Of a DNA stretch of 9,716 bases, positions 1-6,877 are shown piece after piece. The notes beneath the pieces are model-generated. The model searched no databases, had not been told where the DNA came from, and was given only the letters and a program-made list of their open reading frames with translations. Position numbers and translations under genes: made by a program. Within the stretch, counting starts at the first letter, position 1, and each line of letters begins with the position of its first letter. Source of the DNA: an uncultured Sutterella sp. (GTDB taxonomy: Bacteria; Pseudomonadota; Gammaproteobacteria; Burkholderiales; Burkholderiaceae_F); contig URYO01000035.1 in NCBI GenBank assembly GCA_900552195.1, positions 1-9,716 on the forward strand, in the 5' to 3' direction.

Positions 1-52
1 CGCTCAAGGCCCCAAATAAGAGCGAGAGGACAAGACCGGTACTCTTTCTCAT
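1..52 (-). CDS. 5' end of a leftward gene, probable secreted or lipoprotein product (partial)
   Basis: Reading leftward from an ATG at 52-50, the frame stays open to the window edge and gives 17 residues, MRKSTGLVLSLLFGALS. This has the shape of a signal peptide: basic residues at positions 2-3 followed by a hydrophobic stretch. The mature protein lies outside the window, so its function cannot be judged. An AAGAAG stretch about 8-13 nt upstream could serve as a modest ribosome binding site. The gene points the same way as the HisN-like gene, which ends 137 nt upstream, so read-through co-transcription is possible. With so few codons a chance open frame is a real alternative. Confidence 0.45.
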   Translation of the reverse strand, partial: MRKSTGLVLSLLFGALS

Positions 53-147
53 AGGGACTTCTTATATAAATTGTCTCATCCTCAAGTTTCTCAAAAACCC
101 AAAAGTTTTCCCTTTTCAATTATTTAAGGTTTGAAATTAATTGTGTC

Positions 148-175
148 TTTTGAGAACAAGTGCAACAACTCAAAA
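148..175. repeat. Inverted repeat TTTTGAG / CTCAAAA downstream of the HisN-like gene
   Basis: A perfect 7-bp inverted repeat (148-154 with 169-175) encloses 14 bases in the AT-rich gap 53-189. On the minus strand it would form a weak hairpin just after the HisN-like stop codon. There is no proper U-tract on either side, so it is at best a weak transcript-end structure. I see nothing else definite in the 53-189 gap. Confidence 0.3.
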
Positions 176-189
176 TAATTTAGCAAGCA

Positions 190-1032
190 TTAGTTAGCGA
201 GCTTACGAAGTACCTCCGGAAGCAGGTATTCATTAGTCGCAACCGCTGATAAATCTTTAAGAGGATTGCCGCCTTTGGAGCTCACAAGCCTGGCTCCGCT
301 GCCTTCGATAACCGGCACCAGTGCGGCAACGTCCCAGTAATTCAAATCCGGATCAATCATGATGTCCGCGCCGCCCGTGGCTACCGAGAAATATCCAAAA
401 CAGTCGCCCCACGTGCGATAGAGCTTAACTTCATCAATGAGGGACTGCATCTCTTTGCCGCCTTTCTGCTCCGGAGTCGTCCAATGCGATGTCACAACAA
501 GAGTGGCGTCCGCAAGATTCTTTGTTTCTTTGCAGTGCACCTGACGCACTCGGCTGCCCGGCCCGTGCAAAACCGTCCGTTTTCCGTCCCCGATGAGCCA
601 AACGCCGACATGCGGATGCGAAATCACGCCGAGCATCGGCTGAAATCCGTTGCCGTCATCGCGCTCTACGGCAATCAGCGTGCCGAAATGGAAAGCATTA
701 TGAATAAAAGCACGAGTTCCATCGATCGGATCCAAGATCCAGCGGTAGCGCGGGAAACCGTCCGCGGACGCCTCTTTGATCCCAAACTCCTCTCCGAAGA
801 TGCCGTGCGCAGGAAAATGCGCCTCAATCCATTCACGCATCACTTTTTCGGCACTGCGATCGGCAACTGTAACCGGAGTGTGATCTTTTTTGTCGAAAAC
901 TTCTGTCCCAGCCAAAAAACGAGGGAGAATCTCTTCATTAGCCAGAGAGATTAATTGCTCAATTGCCGGCTCAAAGAGCTTTAATTCCGCCTCGGAACAG
1001 CCCGCGCAGTAGGATTGTTTTTTCTCAGCCAT
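190..1032 (-). CDS. hisN: Inositol monophosphatase-family phosphatase, probably histidinol-phosphatase (HisN type)
   Basis: The 280-residue product has the full inositol-monophosphatase signature. It carries TVADRSAE (54-61), GEEFG with the metal-binding Glu81, the DPIDGT core (101-106, metal ligands Asp101 and Asp104), a WGDCFGY...GGADIMID stretch (208-227) and YWDVAALVPVIEGSGA with Asp234. Enzymes of this family use Mg2+ to remove phosphate from small alcohols. The WGDCFGY segment and overall look fit the HisN branch, which dephosphorylates L-histidinol phosphate in histidine synthesis. No his genes lie nearby, so an inositol-1-phosphatase or 3'-phosphoadenosine-5'-phosphate phosphatase role cannot be excluded. 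The N-terminus has an extra 15-20 residues with two cysteines. A GGGAG lies about 11 nt upstream of the ATG. The gene stands alone and is divergent from the EF-G gene. Confidence 0.8.
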   Translation of the reverse strand: MAEKKQSYCAGCSEAELKLFEPAIEQLISLANEEILPRFLAGTEVFDKKDHTPVTVADRSAEKVMREWIEAHFPAHGIFGEEFGIKEASADGFPRYRWILDPIDGTRAFIHNAFHFGTLIAVERDDGNGFQPMLGVISHPHVGVWLIGDGKRTVLHGPGSRVRQVHCKETKNLADATLVVTSHWTTPEQKGGKEMQSLIDEVKLYRTWGDCFGYFSVATGGADIMIDPDLNYWDVAALVPVIEGSGARLVSSKGGNPLKDLSAVATNEYLLPEVLRKLAN

Positions 1033-1114
1033 TTTTCAAGTTTCTCCCATCGTTTGATAAAGTCGCCTCTCGGCAAAAATCGGTCATTTGTCAAAATATT
1101 CTCGACAAAGACGA

Positions 1115-1133
1115 TTGATTGTTCCACAATCAA
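1115..1133. promoter_or_regulatory. Perfect inverted repeat (candidate operator or leader hairpin) in the hisN/EF-G divergent spacer
   Basis: TTGATTGT (1115-1122) and ACAATCAA (1126-1133) form a perfect 8-bp inverted repeat around TCC. It lies 40 nt upstream of the EF-G start and about 80 nt from the HisN-like start, inside the only spacer from which both divergent genes can be transcribed. The short spacer allows either a DNA operator or an RNA hairpin; no U-tract follows, so it is not a terminator. I could not place convincing -35/-10 boxes for either gene in 1033-1173. Confidence 0.4.
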
Positions 1134-1173
1134 AGGATACGTCAATTAATTTCATAAGAAAGGAAAAAGCATC

Positions 1174-3225
1174 ATGCCTATTTTCTCAACCGAAAATCTC
1201 AGAACAGTTGCCTTGGTCGGCCATGGCGGTAGCGGAAAAACCACCTTGGCAGAAGGAATTCTTGCCAAAGCAGGCATGATCATTACATGCGGTTCTGTCG
1301 AACGCGGCACAACCGTCTGCGACTCCGACCCGCTCGAAAAAGCAGTTCAGCACTCTCTGCGCGCTGCCTGTACGCACTTCGAGGCAGACAACGCAAACGG
1401 ACAGGAAGTTCGCGTACACATGATTGATACCCCGGGATACCCCGATTTCGTCGGTCAGGCCTTGGGTGCCCTCGACGCGGTTAAAACCGCCGCTATCGTA
1501 GTTGACGCCACTGCCGGCATTCAGCTGATGACGCGCCGCATGATGGATTGGGCCAAAGAGCGCAACCTCAACCGCATGATCATTGTCAACAAGATTGACG
1601 CAGAACACTTAGATTTGCCGCGTCTGGTTGAAGAGCTCAGAGAAGCCTTCGGCCAGGAAGTCATGCCGATTAACCTGCCCGCCAACAACGGCGCCCGTGT
1701 AATCGACTGCTTCTCCAAAGACGAAGGTGAAGCCGACTTCATGAGCGTACCCGAAGTCCATCGCGCTTTTATCGAACAGGTCGTGGAAGTCGACGACGCC
1801 GCTATGGAAAAATACCTTGAAGAAGGTGAAGCTGATCCGAGCACACTACACGCACCGCTGACACAAGCACTCCGCGAAGGCCACATCATCCCGATCTGCT
1901 TCGTCTCCGGCAAGACCGGCGCCGGTGTCGACGACCTCATCAACGTGATGGTCCGCCACCTCCCGAATCCGTCCGAAGCCAATGCTCCGCTCTTCACCGA
2001 TGAAAACGGAAACGACGTCGAACTGAAGTCCGATCCTGACCTTCCTCTTGTTGCCCATGTCTTCAAGGTGGTTAATGACCCGTATGTCGGCAAGGTCGGT
2101 GTGTTCCGTATTCACCAGGGTACCCTGCGCCGTGACGATCAGCTGTTCGTCAACGACAACAAGAAGCCGATCAAAGTTTCTCACCCGATGATTCTTCAGG
2201 GCAAAGAAACCACGGAAGTCCGCGAACTGGTGCCGGGCGACATCGGTGTTATCGCCAAAGTCGACGAACTCGTGTTTGACAGCGTGATCCATGCTTCTCA
2301 CGAGCACGACAACATCAAGATGAAACCGCTGAGCTTCCCGAAACCCATGTTCGGCTTAGCGATTTCTCCGGCTCGCCGCGGTGATGAAGGCCGTCTCTCC
2401 GACATCCTGCATAAGCTCCTGTCCGAAGATCCGACACTCGAACTTGAACACGACACCACCTTGAATGAAACGGTTCTTCGCGGTCTGAGCGCTCAGCACT
2501 TAAGAAGCGTTCTCGAAAGAATGGCTGCGCAGTTCAAGCTTGAAGTCAACACTCGTACACCTCGCATCCCGTACCGTGAAACCATTGCTCAGGGTGCTGA
2601 AGGTCACGCTCGCCACAAGAAGCAGACAGGCGGCGCCGGCCAGTTCGGTGAAGTCTATCTTCGCATTGAACCGCGTGAGCGCGGAGCCGGTTTCGAATTC
2701 GTTGACGAAGTCAAAGGCGGCGCAATTCCGTACAACTTCATCCCAGCTGTAGAAAAAGGTGTCCGTGACGCTTTGGATACAGGCTATGTTGCCGGTTATC
2801 CGATCCACGACGTTCGCGTTGTCGTCTATGACGGTAAGAGCCATCCGGTGGACTCCAAAGAAGTTGCTTTCGTCTCTGCCGGCAGAAAAGCCATGCTTGA
2901 CGCCCTGTCCAAAGCTAAACCGACGATCCTTGAACCGATCGTTGACGTTGAGATCGTTGCTCCGGACAGCGCCATGGGCGACATCACGGGCGACCTCGCC
3001 AGCCGCAGAGGTCAGGTAACCGGTACCGCCAACATGGCCGGCGGCATGATGATCATCTCCGGCACGGTGCCTCTGTCCGAACTAGACGGATATGCCGCCC
3101 GCCTGAACGCCATCACTCAGGGTGCCGGCAGCTACTCTATGGAACTGGCCGGATACGCTCCTGTTCCAATGCAGCGCCAGGTTGAGTTGGCCTCCAACTA
3201 CCACAGAAAGGATGAAGACGAATAA
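1174..3225 (+). CDS. Elongation factor G-like translational GTPase (EF-G-2 type)
   Basis: The 683-residue protein spans all five EF-G domains. The GTPase domain has GHGGSGKT (16-23) as P-loop, DTPGYPDF (85-92) as G3 and NKID (139-142) as G4. Domain IV has HKKQTGGAGQFGEV (481-494) and a tip histidine at 557. Domain V has GDITGDLASRRGQV (602-615). Canonical EF-G has AHIDAGKT, an RGIT switch I and DTPGHVDF. Here the P-loop differs, RGIT is absent and the catalytic His is Tyr89. That matches the second EF-G class exemplified by Thermus EF-G-2, a ribosome-dependent GTPase. No rpsL, rpsG or tuf gene is adjacent, so the main fusA is probably elsewhere. A clear AAAGGA (1159-1164) sits 9 nt before the ATG, and a strong terminator follows. 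Confidence 0.88.
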   Translation: MPIFSTENLRTVALVGHGGSGKTTLAEGILAKAGMIITCGSVERGTTVCDSDPLEKAVQHSLRAACTHFEADNANGQEVRVHMIDTPGYPDFVGQALGALDAVKTAAIVVDATAGIQLMTRRMMDWAKERNLNRMIIVNKIDAEHLDLPRLVEELREAFGQEVMPINLPANNGARVIDCFSKDEGEADFMSVPEVHRAFIEQVVEVDDAAMEKYLEEGEADPSTLHAPLTQALREGHIIPICFVSGKTGAGVDDLINVMVRHLPNPSEANAPLFTDENGNDVELKSDPDLPLVAHVFKVVNDPYVGKVGVFRIHQGTLRRDDQLFVNDNKKPIKVSHPMILQGKETTEVRELVPGDIGVIAKVDELVFDSVIHASHEHDNIKMKPLSFPKPMFGLAISPARRGDEGRLSDILHKLLSEDPTLELEHDTTLNETVLRGLSAQHLRSVLERMAAQFKLEVNTRTPRIPYRETIAQGAEGHARHKKQTGGAGQFGEVYLRIEPRERGAGFEFVDEVKGGAIPYNFIPAVEKGVRDALDTGYVAGYPIHDVRVVVYDGKSHPVDSKEVAFVSAGRKAMLDALSKAKPTILEPIVDVEIVAPDSAMGDITGDLASRRGQVTGTANMAGGMMIISGTVPLSELDGYAARLNAITQGAGSYSMELAGYAPVPMQRQVELASNYHRKDEDE

Positions 3226-3251
3226 TCTCGTCTGACTGAATAAGTCTTTTC

Positions 3252-3280
3252 GGCCCGCGTTTTGCGGGCCTTTTCTTATT
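3252..3280 (+). terminator. Intrinsic terminator of the EF-G-like gene
   Basis: GGCCCGC (3252-3258) and GCGGGCC (3264-3270) form a perfect GC-rich 7-bp stem with a GTTTT loop. It is followed directly by TTTTCTTATT. It starts 26 nt after the EF-G stop codon and separates that gene from fmdB. Confidence 0.92.
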
Positions 3281-3315
3281 TCCGCGGCGCCGTCCTCAAT
3301 CTCTTCTCAAGGTTA

Positions 3316-3344
3316 GTGAGGAAGAAAACCCGCCGCTCTATAAT
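3316..3344 (+). promoter_or_regulatory. Probable sigma70 promoter with perfect -10, upstream of the fmdB leader
   Basis: A perfect TATAAT lies at 3339-3344. The best -35 at a 17-bp spacing is GTGAGG (3316-3321), which keeps only three consensus bases, so the -35 is weak. Transcription would begin near 3351, just ahead of the hairpin at 3359-3402 and about 86 nt before the fmdB ATG. Confidence 0.55.
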
Positions 3345-3350
3345 TGTCTA

Positions 3351-3416
3351 GCTTATGCAGCACGGCCAGTAACTTGGCGAAAGCCTCCTTCCTTGCCGTG
3401 TTTTTTAAATTTTTTA
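3351..3416 (+). ncRNA. Candidate small structured RNA or transcription attenuator in the fmdB leader
   Basis: CACGGC (3361-3366) pairs with GCCGTG (3395-3400). A G-U and an A-U pair (3359-3360 with 3401-3402) extend this to 8 bp. Inside is a short GGC-GAAA-GCC hairpin (3376-3385) with a GNRA tetraloop, plus a pyrimidine-rich strand, CCTCCTTCCTT (3384-3394), complementary to Shine-Dalgarno sequences. TTTTTTAAATTTTTT (3401-3415) follows at once. With the promoter ending at 3344, this would make a terminated RNA of about 50-60 nt, or an attenuator ahead of fmdB and possibly aspS. I do not recognise it as a known riboswitch or RNA family. A simple upstream terminator without regulatory role is also possible. 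Confidence 0.45.
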
Positions 3417-3436
3417 GCTTTTATTATTTAAGCGAA

Positions 3437-3682
3437 ATGCCTATCTACTCTTACAAGTGCTCTAACTGCGGCTCCACAAAAGATGTTCTGCAGAAATACT
3501 CCGACGCTCCTATTACCCATTGTCCGAAATGCAACATGGAAACGATGGTTAAACAGCTTTCGGCACCCGGCTTCGAGCTCAAGGGAAAAGGTTGGTATGC
3601 TACAGACTTTAAGGGCGGATCTTCTGCCGCCCTGCCTGCCTCCCACTGCAACGAAAATTGCCCTGCTAAAAAAGATAAGTGA
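3437..3682 (+). CDS. FmdB-family zinc-ribbon protein
   Basis: The product is 81 residues. It begins MPIYSYKC and has two CxxC knuckles (Cys8/Cys11 and Cys29/Cys32), the four ligands of the FmdB/CxxC zinc ribbon. GFELKGKGWYATDF follows at 45-58, the standard family continuation. The C-terminal tail has two more cysteines and ends lysine-rich. The family is named after a putative regulator of formamidase in Methylophilus, but its molecular role is essentially unknown. An in-frame TTG at 3344 would add 31 residues, but it overlaps the -10 box and the hairpin and encodes nothing family-like, so I chose the ATG at 3437. Its ribosome binding site (AAGCGA) is poor. In many Burkholderiales the order is fmdB, a DUF502 gene, then aspS; the DUF502 gene is missing here. 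Confidence 0.85.
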   Translation: MPIYSYKCSNCGSTKDVLQKYSDAPITHCPKCNMETMVKQLSAPGFELKGKGWYATDFKGGSSAALPASHCNENCPAKKDK

Positions 3683-3720
3683 TTTGCCTTACTCCCGAAT
3701 CCGAAAGACATACAACTGAA

Positions 3721-3750
3721 TTGTCATTTTGAGTACCCATTGTTTAGAAT
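3721..3750 (+). promoter_or_regulatory. Sigma70-type promoter of aspS
   Basis: TTGTCA (3721-3726, five of six consensus bases) and TAGAAT (3745-3750, five of six) are separated by 18 bp. The predicted start near 3757 gives aspS a leader of roughly 48 nt. This would uncouple aspS from fmdB, although read-through from fmdB remains possible because no strong terminator separates them. Confidence 0.7.
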
Positions 3751-3769
3751 GAACGGGAATTTATTGATA

Positions 3770-3786
3770 GAGCACGAAAAGTGCTC
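3770..3786 (+). promoter_or_regulatory. Perfect hairpin in the aspS 5' leader
   Basis: GAGCAC (3770-3775) and GTGCTC (3781-3786) form a perfect 6-bp stem with a GAAAA loop. GCTTTTGC and the aspS Shine-Dalgarno GGAG (3795-3798) follow. The hairpin falls inside the leader of the predicted aspS transcript and ends 8 nt before the Shine-Dalgarno. The T-run is short (four), so it could be a weak terminator for fmdB transcripts, a leader structure affecting AspRS synthesis, or only a stabilising 5' hairpin. Confidence 0.45.
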
Positions 3787-3804
3787 GCTTTTGCGGAGTT
3801 TTTA

Positions 3805-5598
3805 ATGCGTACTGAATATGCAGGTTTGATTGACGAGAAATTCCTCGGTCAAACTGTCACCCTCTACGGCTGGGCCCATCGCCGCCGCGACCACGGCGGT
3901 GTTATTTTCATCGATTTGCGCGATCGTGAAGGCCTGGTCCAAATCGTCTGCGACCCGGATCGTCCCGACGTCTTCGAAACTGCCGATAAAGTCCGTAACG
4001 AATTCGTTGTGGAGGTTAAAGGCCTGGTTCGTGCTCGTCCGGAAGGCACTCGCAACGAAAACCTCATCTCCGGCGGCGTTGAAGTGCTGGCTCAGGAACT
4101 CAAGATCCTGAATCCTTCCGCACCTCCTCCCTTCCTGCTTGATGACGAAAACCTCTCCGAAACCACACGTCTGACTTATCGTGTGCTCGACCTTCGTCGT
4201 CTGCCGATGCAGCGCAACATGAAGCTCCGCTACAAAGCTGCAATGGCTTTCCGCCGTTTCCTTGATAAGCACGGCTTCATCGACATCGAAACTCCGATGC
4301 TCACCAAGAGCACCCCGGAAGGCGCCCGCGACTATCTGGTTCCCTCTCGTATTCACGACGGTCATTTCTATGCTCTGCCGCAGTCTCCTCAGCTCTTCAA
4401 ACAGATGCTGATGTGCGCAGGCTTTGACCGCTACTACCAGATCGTTAAGTGCTTCCGCGACGAAGACCTTCGTGCTGACCGTCAGCCTGAATTCACTCAG
4501 GTTGATATTGAAACCAGCTTCCTCAACGAAGTTGAAATCCGCGCCCTGATGGAAGAGCTGGTCCGCACTGTCTTCAAAGAAGCTATCAACGTCGATCTCC
4601 CCAATCCGTTCCCGATCATGCTGTGGACGGATGCTATGAACAACTACGGCTCCGACAAACCTGACCTTCGCGTCAAGCTCAAACTCACAGATCTTACCGA
4701 TCTGATGGGCAACGTTGACTTTAAGGTCTTCAGATCCGCTACCGAACTCAACGACGGCCGCGTCATGGCCCTCCGTGTTCCGCACGGTGCCTCCATGCCG
4801 CGCAGCGAAATCGACGGCTACACCGACTTCGTCAAGATCTACGGTGCCAAAGGTTTGGCCTACATCAAAGTTAACGACGTCAAGGCCGGCAGGGAAGGCC
4901 TCCAGAGCCCGATCGTTAAGAACCTTTCCGACGATGTCCTCAAGGCCATCATCGAACGAACCGGTGCACAGGACGGAGACGTCATTTTCTTCGGTGCCGA
5001 CCGCAAGAAGATCGTTTTCGACTCCCTCGGCGCTCTGCGTTTGAAAGTCGGTCACTCCGAATTCGGCAAGTCCCACGGCCTGTTTGAAGAAGGCTGGAGA
5101 CCTCTGTGGGTTATCGACTTCCCGATGTTCGAGTACGACGAGGAAGAAGAACGCTGGGTTGCCTGCCACCACCCGTTCACAAGCCCGAAAGACGGCGACG
5201 AAGACAAACTCGTTACCGATCCGGAAAACTGCTTCGCCAAAGCTTACGACATGGTTCTCAACGGCTGGGAAATCGGCGGCGGCTCCATTCGTATTCACAA
5301 GGCTGATGTTCAGAGCAAGGTTTTCAACGCACTTAAGATCGGTCCGGAAGAAGCCCGCGCCAAGTTCGGCTTCCTGCTTGACGTTCTCCAGTACGGTGCA
5401 CCTCCCCATGGCGGCTTAGCATTCGGTCTTGACCGTATCGTCACCATGATGTGCGGTGCTGATTCCATCCGTGACGTGATCGCCTTCCCAAAGACACAGC
5501 GTGCACAGTGCTTGCTGACGCAGGCTCCTTCTCCTGTTGATGAAAAACAATTGAGAGAGCTCCACATCCGTCTGCGCAACGAGCACAAGAAGGAATAA
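3805..5598 (+). CDS. aspS: Aspartyl-tRNA synthetase (predicted non-discriminating, Asp/Asn type)
   Basis: The 597-residue class IIb synthetase attaches aspartate to tRNA in the cytoplasm. The N-terminal OB-fold anticodon domain starts MRTEYAG and contains [19 protein letters not shown] (25-43). Motif 1 lies near 157-175. Motif 2 starts [18 protein letters not shown] at 217 with Arg218. The bacterial GAD insert follows, then motif 3 GGLAFGLDR (536-544), and the tail contains the typical DVIAFPKTQ. Length is close to the E. coli enzyme (590). His30 and Gly81 match the residues linked to relaxed specificity in Pseudomonas aeruginosa AspRS (His31, Gly82), so it probably also charges tRNA-Asn. An in-frame GTG at 3781 would add 8 residues within the leader hairpin. 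The ATG at 3805 has GGAG 6 nt upstream and gives the family-standard N-terminus. Confidence 0.97.
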   Translation: MRTEYAGLIDEKFLGQTVTLYGWAHRRRDHGGVIFIDLRDREGLVQIVCDPDRPDVFETADKVRNEFVVEVKGLVRARPEGTRNENLISGGVEVLAQELKILNPSAPPPFLLDDENLSETTRLTYRVLDLRRLPMQRNMKLRYKAAMAFRRFLDKHGFIDIETPMLTKSTPEGARDYLVPSRIHDGHFYALPQSPQLFKQMLMCAGFDRYYQIVKCFRDEDLRADRQPEFTQVDIETSFLNEVEIRALMEELVRTVFKEAINVDLPNPFPIMLWTDAMNNYGSDKPDLRVKLKLTDLTDLMGNVDFKVFRSATELNDGRVMALRVPHGASMPRSEIDGYTDFVKIYGAKGLAYIKVNDVKAGREGLQSPIVKNLSDDVLKAIIERTGAQDGDVIFFGADRKKIVFDSLGALRLKVGHSEFGKSHGLFEEGWRPLWVIDFPMFEYDEEEERWVACHHPFTSPKDGDEDKLVTDPENCFAKAYDMVLNGWEIGGGSIRIHKADVQSKVFNALKIGPEEARAKFGFLLDVLQYGAPPHGGLAFGLDRIVTMMCGADSIRDVIAFPKTQRAQCLLTQAPSPVDEKQLRELHIRLRNEHKKE

Positions 5599-5600
5599 TT

Positions 5601-5643
5601 TGAATCTTTTTTGATTCACGGCCCTCCGACGGAGGGCCGTTTT
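5601..5643 (+). terminator. Tandem hairpins with intrinsic terminator after aspS
   Basis: The main stem is ACGGCCCTCC (5618-5627) with GGAGGGCCGT (5631-5640), a perfect 10 bp around GAC, followed by TTTTCATTTG. Directly before it, TGAATC (5601-5606) and GATTCA (5613-5618) form a perfect 6-bp stem with a six-T loop, sharing base 5618 with the main stem. The U-tract is on the plus-strand side only, so this ends aspS. Leftward transcripts from sotB meet the hairpin without a U-run after it. Confidence 0.92.
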
Positions 5644-5670
5644 CATTTGTGTGGTATTCGTATATTCGTC

Positions 5671-6864
5671 TTAGCGAGTCGGCAAGATCGCCGAGCCTCG
5701 CTTCAGCCAAATCGCCGCACAGGCCAGCACACAAACACCGATAAGTGCACAGGCGACATACGGAACCGCGGCGAAACCGAACTCAGCAGACACTCGGCTG
5801 CCGATAAAGGCTCCGCCGCCAATACCGATATTGAAAATGCCGGAAAACATTGATGTCGCCACGTCGGCAGCATCTCGGGCCGTATCCAAGAGCAGAGTCT
5901 GAAACGCCATCGAGATCGCCGTCATTGAAGCGCCCCAGAAAGTTCCGAGTATGACCAGAACACCGAAATGCGAAGAGGTAACCGTCAGCAGTCCGACACA
6001 GACCGTCATGATCAGCATCGGGATCACCAGAGTGCCTGAGCGGTGCTTATCCACTGTCCTAGAACTAATCACGGTTCCGATAATGCCGGCAATACCGAAA
6101 ATAAACAGGAACCAGACTGTGGCATTCTCAGACAAGTGTCCGACATTCATCAGAATCGGCGTGATGTAGGAGTACACCGTGAACTGGCCCAAAATCACGA
6201 CCATGGTCAGAAGGTAAAGCTGTACAAGCGCCGGGCGCTTAAACAAGGACGGCAGGCTCTTTAAAGAACCGGCCCGGTTGCTGGTACAGACAGGCAGCGA
6301 GAAAAAGATAATAACCCAAAGCAATACGGCAGCCATACCCACGATGAAGAAGGATCCCTGCCAGCCGACCTGCTGTCCGAGATGAGTTCCGATCGGAACA
6401 CCAAGCACCGTTGCGACAATCGAGCCGCCCATCACCGCCGCTAAACCAAATGCCTGCTTCCCGAACGGCGCTACTCTGGCCGCCAGAGGCGTCATGATGG
6501 ACCAAAAGATGGAATGCGTTACCGCGACACAGATTCGCGCGCCCATGAGTTTTTCAAACGTATCGGCCCACAAAACCACGAAATGGCTCAGTGCAAAAAT
6601 CACGATGAGCCAAAGAAGCAGCCGTCGCCGCTCCAGCTTCGCGGTCAATATCGTAAGCGGGAGCGACAACAGAGATACGACCCAGGCGTAAACCGTAATA
6701 ATGAGGCCGGTCTTTGAGACAGACTCATGAATCGATTCTGCAATGTTCGGCAATAAGCCGACGGGTAAAAATTCAGAAGTGTTGAAAACGAAAGCGGCAA
6801 AGGCCAGTCCGATCGTCGGAATCCAGGCCTTAAATCCGAACTTGTGCTGCTGAGGAGGATGCAT
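5671..6864 (-). CDS. sotB: MFS sugar efflux transporter, SotB/YdeA type
   Basis: The 397-residue hydrophobic protein has about 12 membrane segments and resembles E. coli SotB (396 residues) along its length. Shared landmarks include FNTSEFLPVGLL (27-38), VYAWVVSLLSLPL (58-70), the LERRRLL loop between helices 2 and 3 (77-83), GSLKSLPSLFKRPAL (199-213) with YLLT following, and the FSGIFNIGIGGGAFIG stretch in the C-terminal half. SotB is an inner-membrane drug:H+ antiporter-family exporter of arabinose, IPTG and other sugars or sugar-like compounds. The gene is last in the leftward operon and starts 13 nt after the lipoprotein stop. It has no visible Shine-Dalgarno, so translation may depend on the upstream gene. 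The substrate is unknown; a link to deoxypentose salvage is inferred from position only. Confidence 0.87.
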   Translation of the reverse strand: MHPPQQHKFGFKAWIPTIGLAFAAFVFNTSEFLPVGLLPNIAESIHESVSKTGLIITVYAWVVSLLSLPLTILTAKLERRRLLLWLIVIFALSHFVVLWADTFEKLMGARICVAVTHSIFWSIMTPLAARVAPFGKQAFGLAAVMGGSIVATVLGVPIGTHLGQQVGWQGSFFIVGMAAVLLWVIIFFSLPVCTSNRAGSLKSLPSLFKRPALVQLYLLTMVVILGQFTVYSYITPILMNVGHLSENATVWFLFIFGIAGIIGTVISSRTVDKHRSGTLVIPMLIMTVCVGLLTVTSSHFGVLVILGTFWGASMTAISMAFQTLLLDTARDAADVATSMFSGIFNIGIGGGAFIGSRVSAEFGFAAVPYVACALIGVCVLACAAIWLKRGSAILPTR

Positions 6865-6877
6865 CTAGAAAAAACTT

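Noticed and set aside
484..954. 156-codon plus-strand frame inside the HisN-like gene
   Set aside because: It is antisense to a gene with complete catalytic motifs, and its protein has no family-like features.
1033..1114. Promoter boxes for the HisN-like gene (a minus-strand TTGACA near 1093-1088)
   Set aside because: The -35-like hexamer is good, but nothing close to TATAAT lies 16-18 bp downstream on that strand.
1186..2844. Several minus-strand frames (114-190 codons) inside the EF-G-like gene
   Set aside because: All are shadows of a complete 683-residue GTPase; none has a plausible start context or domain.
3344..3436. Longer N-terminus for the FmdB-like protein from a TTG at 3344
   Set aside because: The TTG overlaps the TATAAT box, the extension crosses a hairpin and U-tract, and family members start at MPIY.
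3781..3804. Eight-residue extension of AspRS from a GTG at 3781
   Set aside because: The GTG lies in the hairpin's 3' arm and lacks a ribosome binding site. The ATG at 3805 has GGAG at 6 nt and gives the standard MRTEYxG start.
3802..5409. 535-codon open frame on the minus strand, antisense to aspS
   Set aside because: It lies wholly inside an unmistakable aspS. The translation has no recognisable domain, and the open frame follows from the codon bias of the sense gene.
5601..5643. Bidirectional terminator serving both aspS and sotB
   Set aside because: On the minus strand the stem is followed by GAATCAAAAAAG, with no U-tract, so only the aspS direction is supported.
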